Shown here: piece by piece, positions 44,651 to 52,593 of the stretch | Layout: each line of letters begins with the position of its first letter | Numbering within the stretch: the first letter of the stretch is position 1 | Assembly (NCBI GenBank): GCA_964350145.1 | Contig: CAYGJL010000002.1 | Coordinates: forward strand, 36,301 to 100,300 | Direction: 5' to 3' | Length of the DNA: 64,000 nucleotides | Source: JACDCY01 sp964350145 | GTDB lineage: Bacteria; Gemmatimonadota; Gemmatimonadetes; Gemmatimonadales; Gemmatimonadaceae | Position numbers and translations under genes: made by a program | Notes under the pieces: model-generated | The model's input: only the letters and a program-made list of their open reading frames with translations | Told to the model about the DNA's origin: nothing | Databases searched by the model: none

Positions 44651-45711
44651 ACGAATCTTTGCTTCGCCGCGCTGAGGAGGCGCTGCTTCCGCCGATCGTC
44701 GCGCTGCTCATCGCGCTCATACTCGGCGACGTTCTGATCCTTCTGTTCGGCGAGTCGCCGGCGCACGTGTACAGCCGCATGATCGAAGGCGCGTGGGGGA
44801 ACCCGTACGGCTTCGCGCAGGTGCTGTACAAGACGACGACGCTGACGTTCGCGGGGCTCAGCATCGCGCTGGCGCTGCGCGCCGGGTTGTTCAACATCGG
44901 CGCGGAAGGCCAGCTCGCGGCCGGCGCGTTCGGCGCCGCACTAATGGGGATCTCGCTACCGGCCGATACGCCAGGAGTACTGGCGGTTCCTCTCTGTCTG
45001 CTCGCCGCCGCAGCCGCGGGGTTACTGGCAGGCGGGGTTCCCGGAGTCCTCAAGACGAAGTTCGGCGCGCACGAAGTGATCGTGACGATCATGCTGAACT
45101 TCGTCATTCTCGCGCTGCTCAACTGGCTCCTGGTCGAGCACTTTCGTGTCGAGGAGACCCTGCACACGGTGGAGATCAGCGCCGGCGCGGTGCCGAGGCT
45201 CAGCGAGTTCATTCCCGCGTTCCACGGCTCCGCGGCGAACGTCACCTTCCTGTTCGCGATCGCCGCCGCGGTCTGGTGCTGGTGGTACCTGTTCCGCACT
45301 CCGAGCGGCTACGCGCTGCGCGCGACTGGTCTGCAGCCCGAGGCGGCGGAGTACAGCGGAATTCGCGTCGGTCGCGTCTGGATCAAGGCGATGGCGCTCG
45401 GCGGGATGCTCGCCGCACTCGGCGGCACCAACTTCGTGCTCGGCTACAAGCACTATTACGAGGACGGCTTCACGGGCGGATCCGGCTTTCTCGCGATCGC
45501 CGTCGCCATCGTCGGACGGAACCACCCCTTTGGCGTGGTGCTCGCGGCGTTCTTCTTCGCGACCCTCTCCCAAGGTGGTCTCGCGATTCACGCGCTCGTG
45601 CCCAAGCAGATGGTCGAAGTGCTTCAGGGCATCGTGATCCTGGCCATGGCCGCCTCGGTGCCTGAAGTGCAGCGTGCCCTGCGGAGCGCGCGCAAGGCGG
45701 TGGCGGCGTGA
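44647..45711 (+). CDS. ABC nucleoside-type permease (NupB/YufP-like)
   Basis: 354 residues, about 9-10 membrane spans. The family segment FNIGAEGQLAAGAFGAALMG is clear, as are TKFGAHEVIVTIMLNFVIL and ALRATGLQPEAAEYSGI (the coupling loop to the ATPase). An extracytoplasmic insertion lies at ~165-190. It forms a heterodimer with the next permease and overlaps it by 4 nt. Confidence 0.92.
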   Translation: MNESLLRRAEEALLPPIVALLIALILGDVLILLFGESPAHVYSRMIEGAWGNPYGFAQVLYKTTTLTFAGLSIALALRAGLFNIGAEGQLAAGAFGAALMGISLPADTPGVLAVPLCLLAAAAAGLLAGGVPGVLKTKFGAHEVIVTIMLNFVILALLNWLLVEHFRVEETLHTVEISAGAVPRLSEFIPAFHGSAANVTFLFAIAAAVWCWWYLFRTPSGYALRATGLQPEAAEYSGIRVGRVWIKAMALGGMLAALGGTNFVLGYKHYYEDGFTGGSGFLAIAVAIVGRNHPFGVVLAAFFFATLSQGGLAIHALVPKQMVEVLQGIVILAMAASVPEVQRALRSARKAVAA

Positions 45712-46571
45712 ACCCGTTCGACTTCATCACGCAGACGCTGCGGATCGCGGTACCGTACCTGTTCGCTGCCAGCGGCGGACTCGTGGCCGAGCGCGCTGGG
45801 ATAGTGAGTCTTACCCTCGAGGGGTTCATGCTGAGCGGTGCGTTCAGCGCGACGCTGGGCAGCTATTACTCGGGCAGCCCCGTGATCGGCGTGCTCGCCG
45901 GCGCAGCGGGTGGGCTGCTGTTCGGGCTGCTGCACGGAATCGCCACCGTGCGCTTCCGCGCCGATCAGGTTGTGTCGGGAATCGCGGTGAACCTGCTCGT
46001 GATCGGCCTGACGCAGGTGATCCTTATGCTGCTGTTCGACAGCTCGTCGAACTCGCCGCGCGTGGAGGGCTTCCAGGCCGGGCTGTCCGGGTTCGGCGAC
46101 CCGCTGGTGTGGATGGGGCTCGCGTCGGTGCCGGTGGTCGCCTATCTATTGTATAGGACGCCGTTCGGCCTTCGGGTGCAGGCCGCGGGCGAGCATCCGG
46201 AAGCGGCCGCGAGCGTCGGCATCAACGTGCGGTTCATCCGGTACGTCGCCGTCGCGATCTCCGGCGTGCTCGCGGGACTCGGCGGAGTATACCTCGCGCT
46301 CGATCAGCACCAGTTCACCAACAACATGACCGCGGGCCGCGGCTTCATCGCGATCGCCGCCGTGATCTTCGGCCGTTGGGATCCATGGCGCGCCGGTGCC
46401 GCGTGTCTGCTCTTCGCCGCAGCCGAGACGCTGCAGATCCAGCTCCAGGGCGTCGCCGGGATTCCGTCGCAGTTCATAGGCATGATTCCCTACGTGCTGA
46501 CGATCGTCGCGCTCGCCGGCCTCGTGGGCCGCGCCGTCGCCCCCGCCGCGCTGGGGCGCGCGGAGGACTGA
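45708..46571 (+). CDS. ABC nucleoside-type permease (NupC/YufQ-like)
   Basis: 287 residues, about 8-9 spans. Family features: GGLVAERAGIVSLTLEGFML, FRADQVVSGIAVNLL, LRVQAAGEHPEAAASVGI (coupling helix) and GRGFIAIAAVIFGRWDP. It is the second permease of the importer and last gene of the operon; a strong hairpin follows 27 nt after its stop. Confidence 0.92.
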   Translation: MNPFDFITQTLRIAVPYLFAASGGLVAERAGIVSLTLEGFMLSGAFSATLGSYYSGSPVIGVLAGAAGGLLFGLLHGIATVRFRADQVVSGIAVNLLVIGLTQVILMLLFDSSSNSPRVEGFQAGLSGFGDPLVWMGLASVPVVAYLLYRTPFGLRVQAAGEHPEAAASVGINVRFIRYVAVAISGVLAGLGGVYLALDQHQFTNNMTAGRGFIAIAAVIFGRWDPWRAGAACLLFAAAETLQIQLQGVAGIPSQFIGMIPYVLTIVALAGLVGRAVAPAALGRAED

Positions 46572-46597
46572 TCAGTTATTACCAGGCTTTCCGCCGT

Positions 46598-46619
46598 GCC
46601 CGCGCGCTGGCGCGCGGGC
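46598..46619 (+). terminator. Perfect 9-bp hairpin after the nucleoside ABC operon
   Basis: GCCCGCGCG, loop CTGG, CGCGCGGGC. It lies 27 nt after the last permease stop. There is no T-run, so it may stall or stabilise rather than act as a classical intrinsic terminator. Confidence 0.55.
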
Positions 46620-46642
46620 TGTCGCGGCTCGTGCTGAGGGAG

Positions 46643-46760
46643 GCGCTCGGTGCTCGCAGGGACAATCGCTCCCGCAAGGCGCGTCTTAGCGAGCGACGCG
46701 CGAAGCGCGGAGCTAGCGTAGCGCCCGAAGGGAGCGACTGTCCCTGAGACGCACCAGCGC
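46643..46760 (+). repeat. Conserved-loop hairpin element, copy D
   Basis: Arms 46643-46673 and 46730-46760. The inner 18 nt pair at 17 positions (CAGGGACAATCGCTCCC side), and the outer part pairs with a bulge. Inner stem GGCGC (46678-46682) / GCGCC (46721-46725) closes a longer 38-nt loop starting GTCTTAGCGAGCG and ending TAGCGTA, with a different middle (CGCGCGAAGCGCG). It is in sense orientation, ending 12 nt before the MFS start codon. Confidence 0.85.
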
Positions 46761-46772
46761 CGACCCGCACCA

Positions 46773-48011
46773 ATGAGCCAGACAGTTCGCGGCCGTTTCA
46801 CCGGAGCTACGCGCGGAAAGCTGTTCATACTGATCGTCACGAATTTCGTGGACATGGTGGGATTGCTGATGATCCTGCCGTTGCTGCCGTATTACGCCGA
46901 CGAGCTCGGCGGCGGCGGGATGGAAGTCGCGCTGCTCGTGTCGTCGTTCACCGCGGCGCAACTGATCAGCGCGCCGCTGTGGGGCCGGTTCTCCGACAAG
47001 CACGGGCGGAAGCCGGCGTTGCTGGTGGGCCTCGCGTCCGCCGCGATCGCCTACGTCGTGTTCGCGTTCGCGACGTCGCTCTGGCTGTTGCTGCTCTCGC
47101 GCATCGTGCAGGGCGCCGGCGGCGGGACCGTCGGTGTCATTCAGGCATACGTCGCCGATTCGACCGAGCCGCAGAATCGGGCGAAGGCGCTGGGCTGGCT
47201 CTCCGCCGCGACGAACCTGGGCGTCGCACTCGGCCCTCCGCTCGGCTCCGCCGCGCTGCTGTTCGGCCGCCCCGGCCCGGGCCTCGTGGCGGCGACGCTG
47301 TGCGTGCTGAACATCGCTTTCGCCGTGCGCTTCCTCAAAGAGTCGCGCGACATGACCGAAGCGGCGGTGAAACGGCCCGGCGCATCACGGCATGCCATCA
47401 TGCGCGTCGTCACACATTCGCGCGAGCCCGCGCCGCGTCTCATCTGGATCTACGCAATCGCGATGGGCGCGTTCTCGGGAATGACTGCGATCCTCGCCCT
47501 CTTTCTTCTCGACGAATGGGCGGTCGGTCCCGACCGGATCTGGATGGTATTCACTTACCTGGGAGTGATCTCGGTCATCACGCGCGCGGGAATACTCGGC
47601 ATGCTCGTGGATCGCCTCGGCGAAGTGCGACTGTCGCGAATCGGTCTGATTCTGCTCGCGATCGGGCTCGGCGCGATTCCGTTCGCGGGATATTACGTTC
47701 TGCTCGCGCTGGCGATCGCGCTCGTGCCGCTCGGCACCGCGTTCACCTTTCCATGCGTCACGTCATTGCTCTCACGGCTGATTCCAAGTAGTGAGCGCGG
47801 CCTGTACATGGGGGTGCAGCAGACGTTCGGTGGCCTGGCCCGCGTGATCGTGCCGCTGTGGGCCGGCTTCGCGTACGATCAGCTCGGACACGGCGTGCCC
47901 TTCTATACCTCGGCGTTATTGATCGGCGGGACGATCTTTTTCGGATTGGGCATCGACGCCGACGGCGGGAAGAAAGTCGTCGCCTCCCCCGCGGCCAAGC
48001 CGGCTGCGTGA
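46773..48011 (+). CDS. MFS transporter, drug:H+ antiporter (TetA-like DHA1)
   Basis: 412 residues, 12 predicted spans. Motif A GRFSDKHGRKPALL follows the second helix, with a half-repeat in the C-terminal half (GMLVDRLGEVRLSR). Motif C-like ATNLGVALGPPLGSAAL in helix 5 marks antiporters. N-terminal VDMVGLLMILPLLPYYA resembles TetA-type exporters. The substrate is unknown. The start codon sits 12 nt after the right arm of hairpin copy D, leaving no visible separate ribosome-binding site outside it. Confidence 0.88.
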   Translation: MSQTVRGRFTGATRGKLFILIVTNFVDMVGLLMILPLLPYYADELGGGGMEVALLVSSFTAAQLISAPLWGRFSDKHGRKPALLVGLASAAIAYVVFAFATSLWLLLLSRIVQGAGGGTVGVIQAYVADSTEPQNRAKALGWLSAATNLGVALGPPLGSAALLFGRPGPGLVAATLCVLNIAFAVRFLKESRDMTEAAVKRPGASRHAIMRVVTHSREPAPRLIWIYAIAMGAFSGMTAILALFLLDEWAVGPDRIWMVFTYLGVISVITRAGILGMLVDRLGEVRLSRIGLILLAIGLGAIPFAGYYVLLALAIALVPLGTAFTFPCVTSLLSRLIPSSERGLYMGVQQTFGGLARVIVPLWAGFAYDQLGHGVPFYTSALLIGGTIFFGLGIDADGGKKVVASPAAKPAA

Positions 48012-48082
48012 AGCCGATCCCCGCTCCGAGCCTGTGATAAGCCGGACACCGCGCTGGTACGTGATATACGCCACCGGTGACG

Positions 48083-49765
48083 TCACGCGTACTGCTCCTC
48101 TACGGTCCTCGCGCCGATGGCCATGGCCAGCACCAGGAGAATGAGCAGCACACTGTAGGCTGCGGCGGTGCCGAACGCGAGCGCGCGCAGCTGCGCGAGA
48201 ATCTCGATCGAGATCGGGCGGTTGGCGTGCGTATACAGCACGATGCTCGCGACGAACTCGCCGACCGCGGTGACCGCGGCGAGCAGCCCGCCGGCGATGA
48301 GTCCCGGGCGCGCTGCCGGGATCACGATCTTTCGCATCGTCAGCCACCAGGATGCGCCCAGCCCCCGGGCCGCGTCTTCGAGGGCCGGATCGAGCTGCCG
48401 GAGCGAGCTCTCCGCGGCTGTTGCGACCAGCGGGATGTTGCGGATGAAGTACGCGAGCGGAAGTATCCAGAACGTTCCCACGAGGACGACCCGGCCGGTG
48501 GAGATATCGTTGACGTTGAACGTGGCCGCGAGGCCGAGCGCGATCGCCGTGGCCGGTATCGCCCACGGCAGCGCGACGAGCAGGCCGAGCAGCGGGCGCC
48601 CGCTGAAGCGCCGCAGCACGAGCAGGTACGCCGCGACGAAGCAGACCACGATGTTCGCCGCAGTGGCGATCAGCGCCATGAGGACGCTGTTCGAGATCGG
48701 CCGCCAGAGCTGCGCGTCGGTCGCGAGCCGGCGGTAGTTCTCCAGCGTGTACTCGGGTGGAAGTATCTGCGTGGTCCACACCCCGTCGCGCGCGAACGAG
48801 ACCAATATGACCATCAGATGCGGCAGGATCAGCACAATGACGATCACCGCTCCGCCGACGGCGAGCAGAAGCTGCAATGACCGCGACCGAATCGCGCGCC
48901 TGGTCACGGAGCCTTTCCCCGTGCTAACCACTCTGCGCTTTCGCTGCAGCAGCCGGAACAGCGCCAGGGCAGCGATCGCGCTCAGCGCCAGCACCGTGGT
49001 TTCGACGTACGCCAGCCCCATCGCTCCGTTCAGTTTGGACGCGAGGATCTGCGTGGACAGCACGCGGATCCCCCCACCGAACACGTACGGCGCAGAGAAC
49101 GAGCCGAGCGAGTTCATGAATACGAGCAGCATCGAGCCGGCGATCGCGGGGAGCAGCAGCGGCAGAGTCACGCGACGCAGGCGGTGCCGCGGCGACGCGC
49201 CAAGCCCGGCCGCCGCTTCATCGAGGCTGGTGTCGAACCGCTCGAGGCCGGCAGAGACGAACAGGAAGACAAAGACGTACATCGTGTAGGCGTGCACGAA
49301 CACGATCGCCCAGATCCCCGTCAGTCGCCAAGGCGATTCGTCCATGCCGAACAGGTTCTGCACCGCGCGCGTGACCACCCCGCTCTCGCCGTACAGGAAC
49401 AGAAACGCGATTACGCCGACGAGCGGCGGTAGCGCGGCCGGAAGCGTCGCGACTATTCTCAGCGCGCGTCGGCCGGGGAACTCGAATCGCGTGAGCAGGA
49501 ACGCCAGCGGCACGCCGATGATCACCGCGGCGATGACGGAGGCAACGGAGATGATGAGAGTGCTGTTCAACGCTTCGCGATCGGCCGGGCTCGCCAGGAA
49601 CTCACGCCAGTGCGCCAGCCCGCCCTCGAAGCTGCCAACGATCACCGCGGCGTTTGGATAGACCACGGTCCACAAGAGCAGTACGAGCACGGGGATGGCG
49701 AGCAGCCACGTCCCGTCCCCTATGCCTAATCCGCGTATACGCCGAAGTCTCTCGGCTCGCGTCAA
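48083..49765 (-). CDS. Fused double ABC permease, ferric-iron type (FbpB-like)
   Basis: 560 residues with two permease modules, each with about six spans and an EAA-like loop: LDEAAAGLGASPRHRLRRVTLPLL in the first half and LEDAARGLGASWWLTMRKIVIP in the second. Such fused permeases serve iron(III) or related binding-protein importers. The start is TTG overlapping the vapC stop (TTGA). The cognate ATPase and binding protein lie upstream in the same operon but are separated from it by the vapBC pair. Confidence 0.9.
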   Translation of the reverse strand: MTRAERLRRIRGLGIGDGTWLLAIPVLVLLLWTVVYPNAAVIVGSFEGGLAHWREFLASPADREALNSTLIISVASVIAAVIIGVPLAFLLTRFEFPGRRALRIVATLPAALPPLVGVIAFLFLYGESGVVTRAVQNLFGMDESPWRLTGIWAIVFVHAYTMYVFVFLFVSAGLERFDTSLDEAAAGLGASPRHRLRRVTLPLLLPAIAGSMLLVFMNSLGSFSAPYVFGGGIRVLSTQILASKLNGAMGLAYVETTVLALSAIAALALFRLLQRKRRVVSTGKGSVTRRAIRSRSLQLLLAVGGAVIVIVLILPHLMVILVSFARDGVWTTQILPPEYTLENYRRLATDAQLWRPISNSVLMALIATAANIVVCFVAAYLLVLRRFSGRPLLGLLVALPWAIPATAIALGLAATFNVNDISTGRVVLVGTFWILPLAYFIRNIPLVATAAESSLRQLDPALEDAARGLGASWWLTMRKIVIPAARPGLIAGGLLAAVTAVGEFVASIVLYTHANRPISIEILAQLRALAFGTAAAYSVLLILLVLAMAIGARTVEEQYA

Positions 49766-50160
49766 ACCGTCCAGTTCTCGACGCGCAGTCCGGTCACTCG
49801 GCCGAACTCCCGCTCGTTATTGGTCACGAGCACGAGCTTTCTCCCCACTGCCTGCGCCGCGATCAACGTGTCGAGCGGACCGATCGGCGTTCCCGATCGC
49901 TCGAGTTTCGCGCGGACGCCCGCATACGCGGCCGCATCCGCCGAGTCAAACTCGACTATCGTCAACGGCCCCAGAAAGTTCTCGACCAACCGAAGGGTTT
50001 TTGCGGCGGCGGCACTCTTTGCGGCCCCGGTTCGGAGCTCGCCCTCCGTGATGACGCTTAACGCAACGTCATCCCTTCGTTGCGAGAGAAGATTCTCGAG
50101 CACGATGGGATGCTGCTTGAGGGCGTAGATGCAGATGTTCGTGTCCAGAAGGAACTTCAA
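49762..50160 (-). CDS. vapC: VapC PIN-domain toxin
   Basis: 132 residues, MKFLLDTNICIYALKQ with the first Asp, Glu in SVITEGELRTGA, Asp in GPLDTLIAAQAV, and the typical end LVTNNEREFGRV-GLRVENW. VapC toxins cut tRNA or rRNA in a Mg-dependent way. The ATG overlaps the vapB stop by 4 nt, and the stop overlaps the permease start by 4 nt, so toxin and permease translation are coupled. Confidence 0.93.
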   Translation of the reverse strand: MKFLLDTNICIYALKQHPIVLENLLSQRRDDVALSVITEGELRTGAAKSAAAAKTLRLVENFLGPLTIVEFDSADAAAYAGVRAKLERSGTPIGPLDTLIAAQAVGRKLVLVTNNEREFGRVTGLRVENWTV

Positions 50161-50390
50161 CCGAATGGCTCCCGCTTGTCGGTGCCCTTGTGGGCCGATC
50201 GGGCGAAGGCTGCCGGCACGCCAGCGAACGATTCCACATACCCTTCAGGCCAGGCGTCGGCGGCCTCGAGAATCAGGGCGTCGCCATCGCGCCGAACGAA
50301 AACGGTATCGGTATCGAATCGAAACTCCTTCGGCAGGCGAACGGCTTGGCTCCGTCCGCTCCAGAACACCTTGGCTCGCTTACCAGGCAT
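50157..50390 (-). CDS. vapB: VapB AbrB-like antitoxin
   Basis: 77 residues starting MPGKRAKVFWSGRSQAVRLP, then KEFRFDTDTVFVRRDGDALIL, the swapped-hairpin AbrB/VapB DNA-binding fold. The C-terminal half (ADAWPEGYVESFAGV) would bind VapC. ATG at 50390 was preferred to an ATG 8 codons earlier that lies inside the operator palindromes. The AT-rich double palindrome directly upstream is the probable binding site. Confidence 0.92.
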   Translation of the reverse strand: MPGKRAKVFWSGRSQAVRLPKEFRFDTDTVFVRRDGDALILEAADAWPEGYVESFAGVPAAFARSAHKGTDKREPFG

Positions 50391-50401
50391 AGCGCCTCCT
50401 A

Positions 50402-50426
50402 TGATATATATCAATGATATATATCA
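50402..50426. promoter_or_regulatory. Double-palindrome operator of vapBC
   Basis: Two copies of the perfect palindrome TGATATATATCA (50402-50413, 50415-50426) separated by one base, starting 11 nt upstream of the vapB ATG. It is the most AT-rich spot in this part of the window and fits a VapBC autorepression site overlapping a promoter internal to the operon. Confidence 0.65.
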
Positions 50427-50470
50427 TAGTCCAACCCGTCAACCAGAGGTCGCCGGCCGCCGTCGTACAG

Positions 50471-51562
50471 CTACCCCACCACCACTGGAATGAGTGCCCC
50501 GCCCGCCGGCTGCACACCGACCCGGCCGCCGATGTGTCCGCTTCCATCGGCTCCCCCCACCTCTACCACCACGTCCGGCGCGAGCTCGACCCGATACATC
50601 ATTGTAGAGCCGGTGAACCGCCGGGCCAGCACACTTCCGTGCCACGCGCCATCGGTCCCTTCCGCGGCGAGCGCGAGCACCTCGGGCCGCAGGATTGCGT
50701 GCAAGCGCCCGCCTGAGGCGCGGGACGGCATGTCGGCGGTGGCGAACGACAGTGAGCGCCCCGCGATCGTCACGACAACTCGACCGTCGCTCACGGTGCA
50801 CGGCACCAGCGCGCCGCGTCCGATGAACTTTGCCACCTCCAGCGAAGCCGGATTGTTGTACAGCTGCGCGGGCGTGCCGGTCTGAAGGATGCGCCCCTTG
50901 TGCAGCACGGCAATGCGGTCGGCGATGGCGAATGCGTCCTCCTGATCGTGCGTCACCAGCAGCGCGGGCACGTCCGCGCGGCGCAGCAGTGCGCTGAGGT
51001 CGTCGCGCATGGACTGCCGGAGAATCGGATCGAGGTTCGACAGCGGTTCATCGAGCAGCAGCGCCCGCGGCTCGATCACGAGCGCGCGCGCGACCGCCAC
51101 GCGCTGCTGCTCACCGCCGGAGAGCGACTGCACCGGCCGGCCCCCTGCGCCGCCGAGTCCGACACCGGCGAGCGTGGCGCGCGCTTTTTCCAGGCGCTCC
51201 TTCCTCGAGACTCCGCGGGCTTCCAATCCGAACGCCACGTTCTGCTCGACGCTCATGTGCGGGAACAGAGCGTAATGCTGAAACACCATGCCGAACGCGC
51301 GCTTCTGCGGCGGGAGCCGGGTGATGTCCTTGTCACCGATCAGCACTGAGCCGCTGTCGGGGTGCTCGTAACCCGCGGCGATGCGCAGCGTAGTGGTCTT
51401 GCCCGACCCGGACGCGCCGACCAGCGCCAGCAGCTCGCCGGGCGCGACGTCGAGCGACACGTCGTCCACTGCCGTGTGTGCGCCAAACCGGCGGGTGATG
51501 TTGCGAAGCGAGAGCGTGCCGCCGGAGCCGGCTGCGCCGGCCGCTGCCTCACGCATGGTCAC
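50471..51562 (-). CDS. ABC importer ATPase, ferric-iron/sulfate/polyamine class (FbpC-like)
   Basis: 363 residues. Walker A GASGSGKTTTLR, Q-loop MVFQHYALFPHM, signature SLSGGEQQRVAVARAL, Walker B ALLLDEPLSNLD and H-loop LLVTHDQEDAF are all intact. A C-terminal TOBE-like regulatory domain follows from ~240. It overlaps the binding-protein gene by 4 nt upstream; downstream an 80-nt gap and vapBC separate it from its permease. Confidence 0.92.
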   Translation of the reverse strand: MTMREAAAGAAGSGGTLSLRNITRRFGAHTAVDDVSLDVAPGELLALVGASGSGKTTTLRIAAGYEHPDSGSVLIGDKDITRLPPQKRAFGMVFQHYALFPHMSVEQNVAFGLEARGVSRKERLEKARATLAGVGLGGAGGRPVQSLSGGEQQRVAVARALVIEPRALLLDEPLSNLDPILRQSMRDDLSALLRRADVPALLVTHDQEDAFAIADRIAVLHKGRILQTGTPAQLYNNPASLEVAKFIGRGALVPCTVSDGRVVVTIAGRSLSFATADMPSRASGGRLHAILRPEVLALAAEGTDGAWHGSVLARRFTGSTMMYRVELAPDVVVEVGGADGSGHIGGRVGVQPAGGALIPVVVG

Positions 51563-52593
51563 CTACGGCGCGATTGGTTTCGGATGTTGGCGTCCCAGTA
51601 CTTCATCCAGCGGTCCAGATCGCGCGCGAGGATCTCGCGATCCATCGGCATCGGCTTGATGCGGGCGTTCGCGTCGCGGATCCAGGCAGGGAGCGAATCC
51701 ACGTGCAGATCGGTTCGCGCCGGAATCCTCAAAAATCTCTTCGCCGACTCGAGCAGCACCGGCTCGCTCGTCACGAACTCGTAGTACTGTCGCGCGACCT
51801 CGGGCTGATCGGTACCACGCACGATCGCGATCGCGTCCACCAGCAGCGGCGTGCCGCTCGCCGGAATCACGTAGTCCACCGGAATCCGCGTCCGCTGCTG
51901 CAGCGTGGCGATGTCGGGCATGTCCCACAACGTTACGATCCCCTCCTGACGCCCGAGCTTCTGGTACAGGATCGTCGGGTTGAGCACGTACTCGCGCGTG
52001 TTCGCGTCCAGCCGCCGCAGCCAGTCGTATCCCGCCTCCTCTGATCCCGTCTGCGCAAGCGAGCGCAGCATGATGGCGCCGAAGATAGCGCGCATCGTGC
52101 CGGAAGCCACCGGGTCCCGGATGAGGACCTTCCCCTTCCACTTCGGATCGAGCACGTCGTCCCAATCCTGCGGCGCCTCGCTCTCGCTCAATACCTCACT
52201 GTTGTAGCCAATCACCTCGGGCGTGAGGTACGTCCCATACCATAGATGTTGGGGATGCCGCGCCTCGCCGTCCACGACGGACGCCCACGTGGGAGTGTAC
52301 GCCTCCAGCAGGTTCTCCCGGGCCGCGCGGTCGAACGCCTCCGCTGGCGCGCCGAACCACACGTCCGCCTGCGGGTTCGCGCCCTCGGCGCGGATCCGGT
52401 CGAGCACTTCCTGCGATCCCATGTCCACCCACTGCACGTCCACCGCCGGATTCGCTTTCTCGAATTCCGTCTCCATGTAGCCGAGCAAGTCCTTGCCGTG
52501 GGGCGAATAGACCGTGAGCACCGTGCGGCCGTCACCGGCGCACGCGCCGAGGAAGCCAATAGCCAATAGCCAACAGCCAATAGCTCTTTTCAT
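51559..52593 (-). CDS. Periplasmic binding lipoprotein of the ferric-type ABC importer
   Basis: 344 residues from the ATG at 52593. The leader MKRAIGCWLLAIGFLGACAG has a lipobox (FLGAC). The core matches extracellular solute-binding proteins of the iron class: VLTVYSPHGKDLLGYMETEF, ADVWFGAPAEAFDRA and YTPTWASVVDG. The hydrophobic leader AIGCWLLAIG is encoded by the heptanucleotide array at 52554-52588. The ATG overlaps the PIG-L gene stop (ATGA). The substrate could be iron(III), thiamine or a phosphonate; iron is most usual. Confidence 0.87.
   Translation of the reverse strand: MKRAIGCWLLAIGFLGACAGDGRTVLTVYSPHGKDLLGYMETEFEKANPAVDVQWVDMGSQEVLDRIRAEGANPQADVWFGAPAEAFDRAARENLLEAYTPTWASVVDGEARHPQHLWYGTYLTPEVIGYNSEVLSESEAPQDWDDVLDPKWKGKVLIRDPVASGTMRAIFGAIMLRSLAQTGSEEAGYDWLRRLDANTREYVLNPTILYQKLGRQEGIVTLWDMPDIATLQQRTRIPVDYVIPASGTPLLVDAIAIVRGTDQPEVARQYYEFVTSEPVLLESAKRFLRIPARTDLHVDSLPAWIRDANARIKPMPMDREILARDLDRWMKYWDANIRNQSRRR
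52554..52588. repeat. Heptanucleotide array AGCCAAT inside a signal-peptide coding region
   Basis: Units AGCCAAT, AGCCAAT, AGCCAAC and AGCCAAT (52554-52581) plus a diverged AGCTCTT. The same unit occurs at 33743-33763. Read on the minus strand the ATTGGCT period encodes the peptide cycle IG(Y/C)WLLA, which forms the hydrophobic core of the binding-protein leader. Confidence 0.92.

Noticed and set aside
48077..48086. GTGACGTCAC palindrome at the convergent MFS/permease junction
   Set aside because: Ten bases overlapping the permease stop codon; likely chance in GC-rich sequence, with no second copy nearby.
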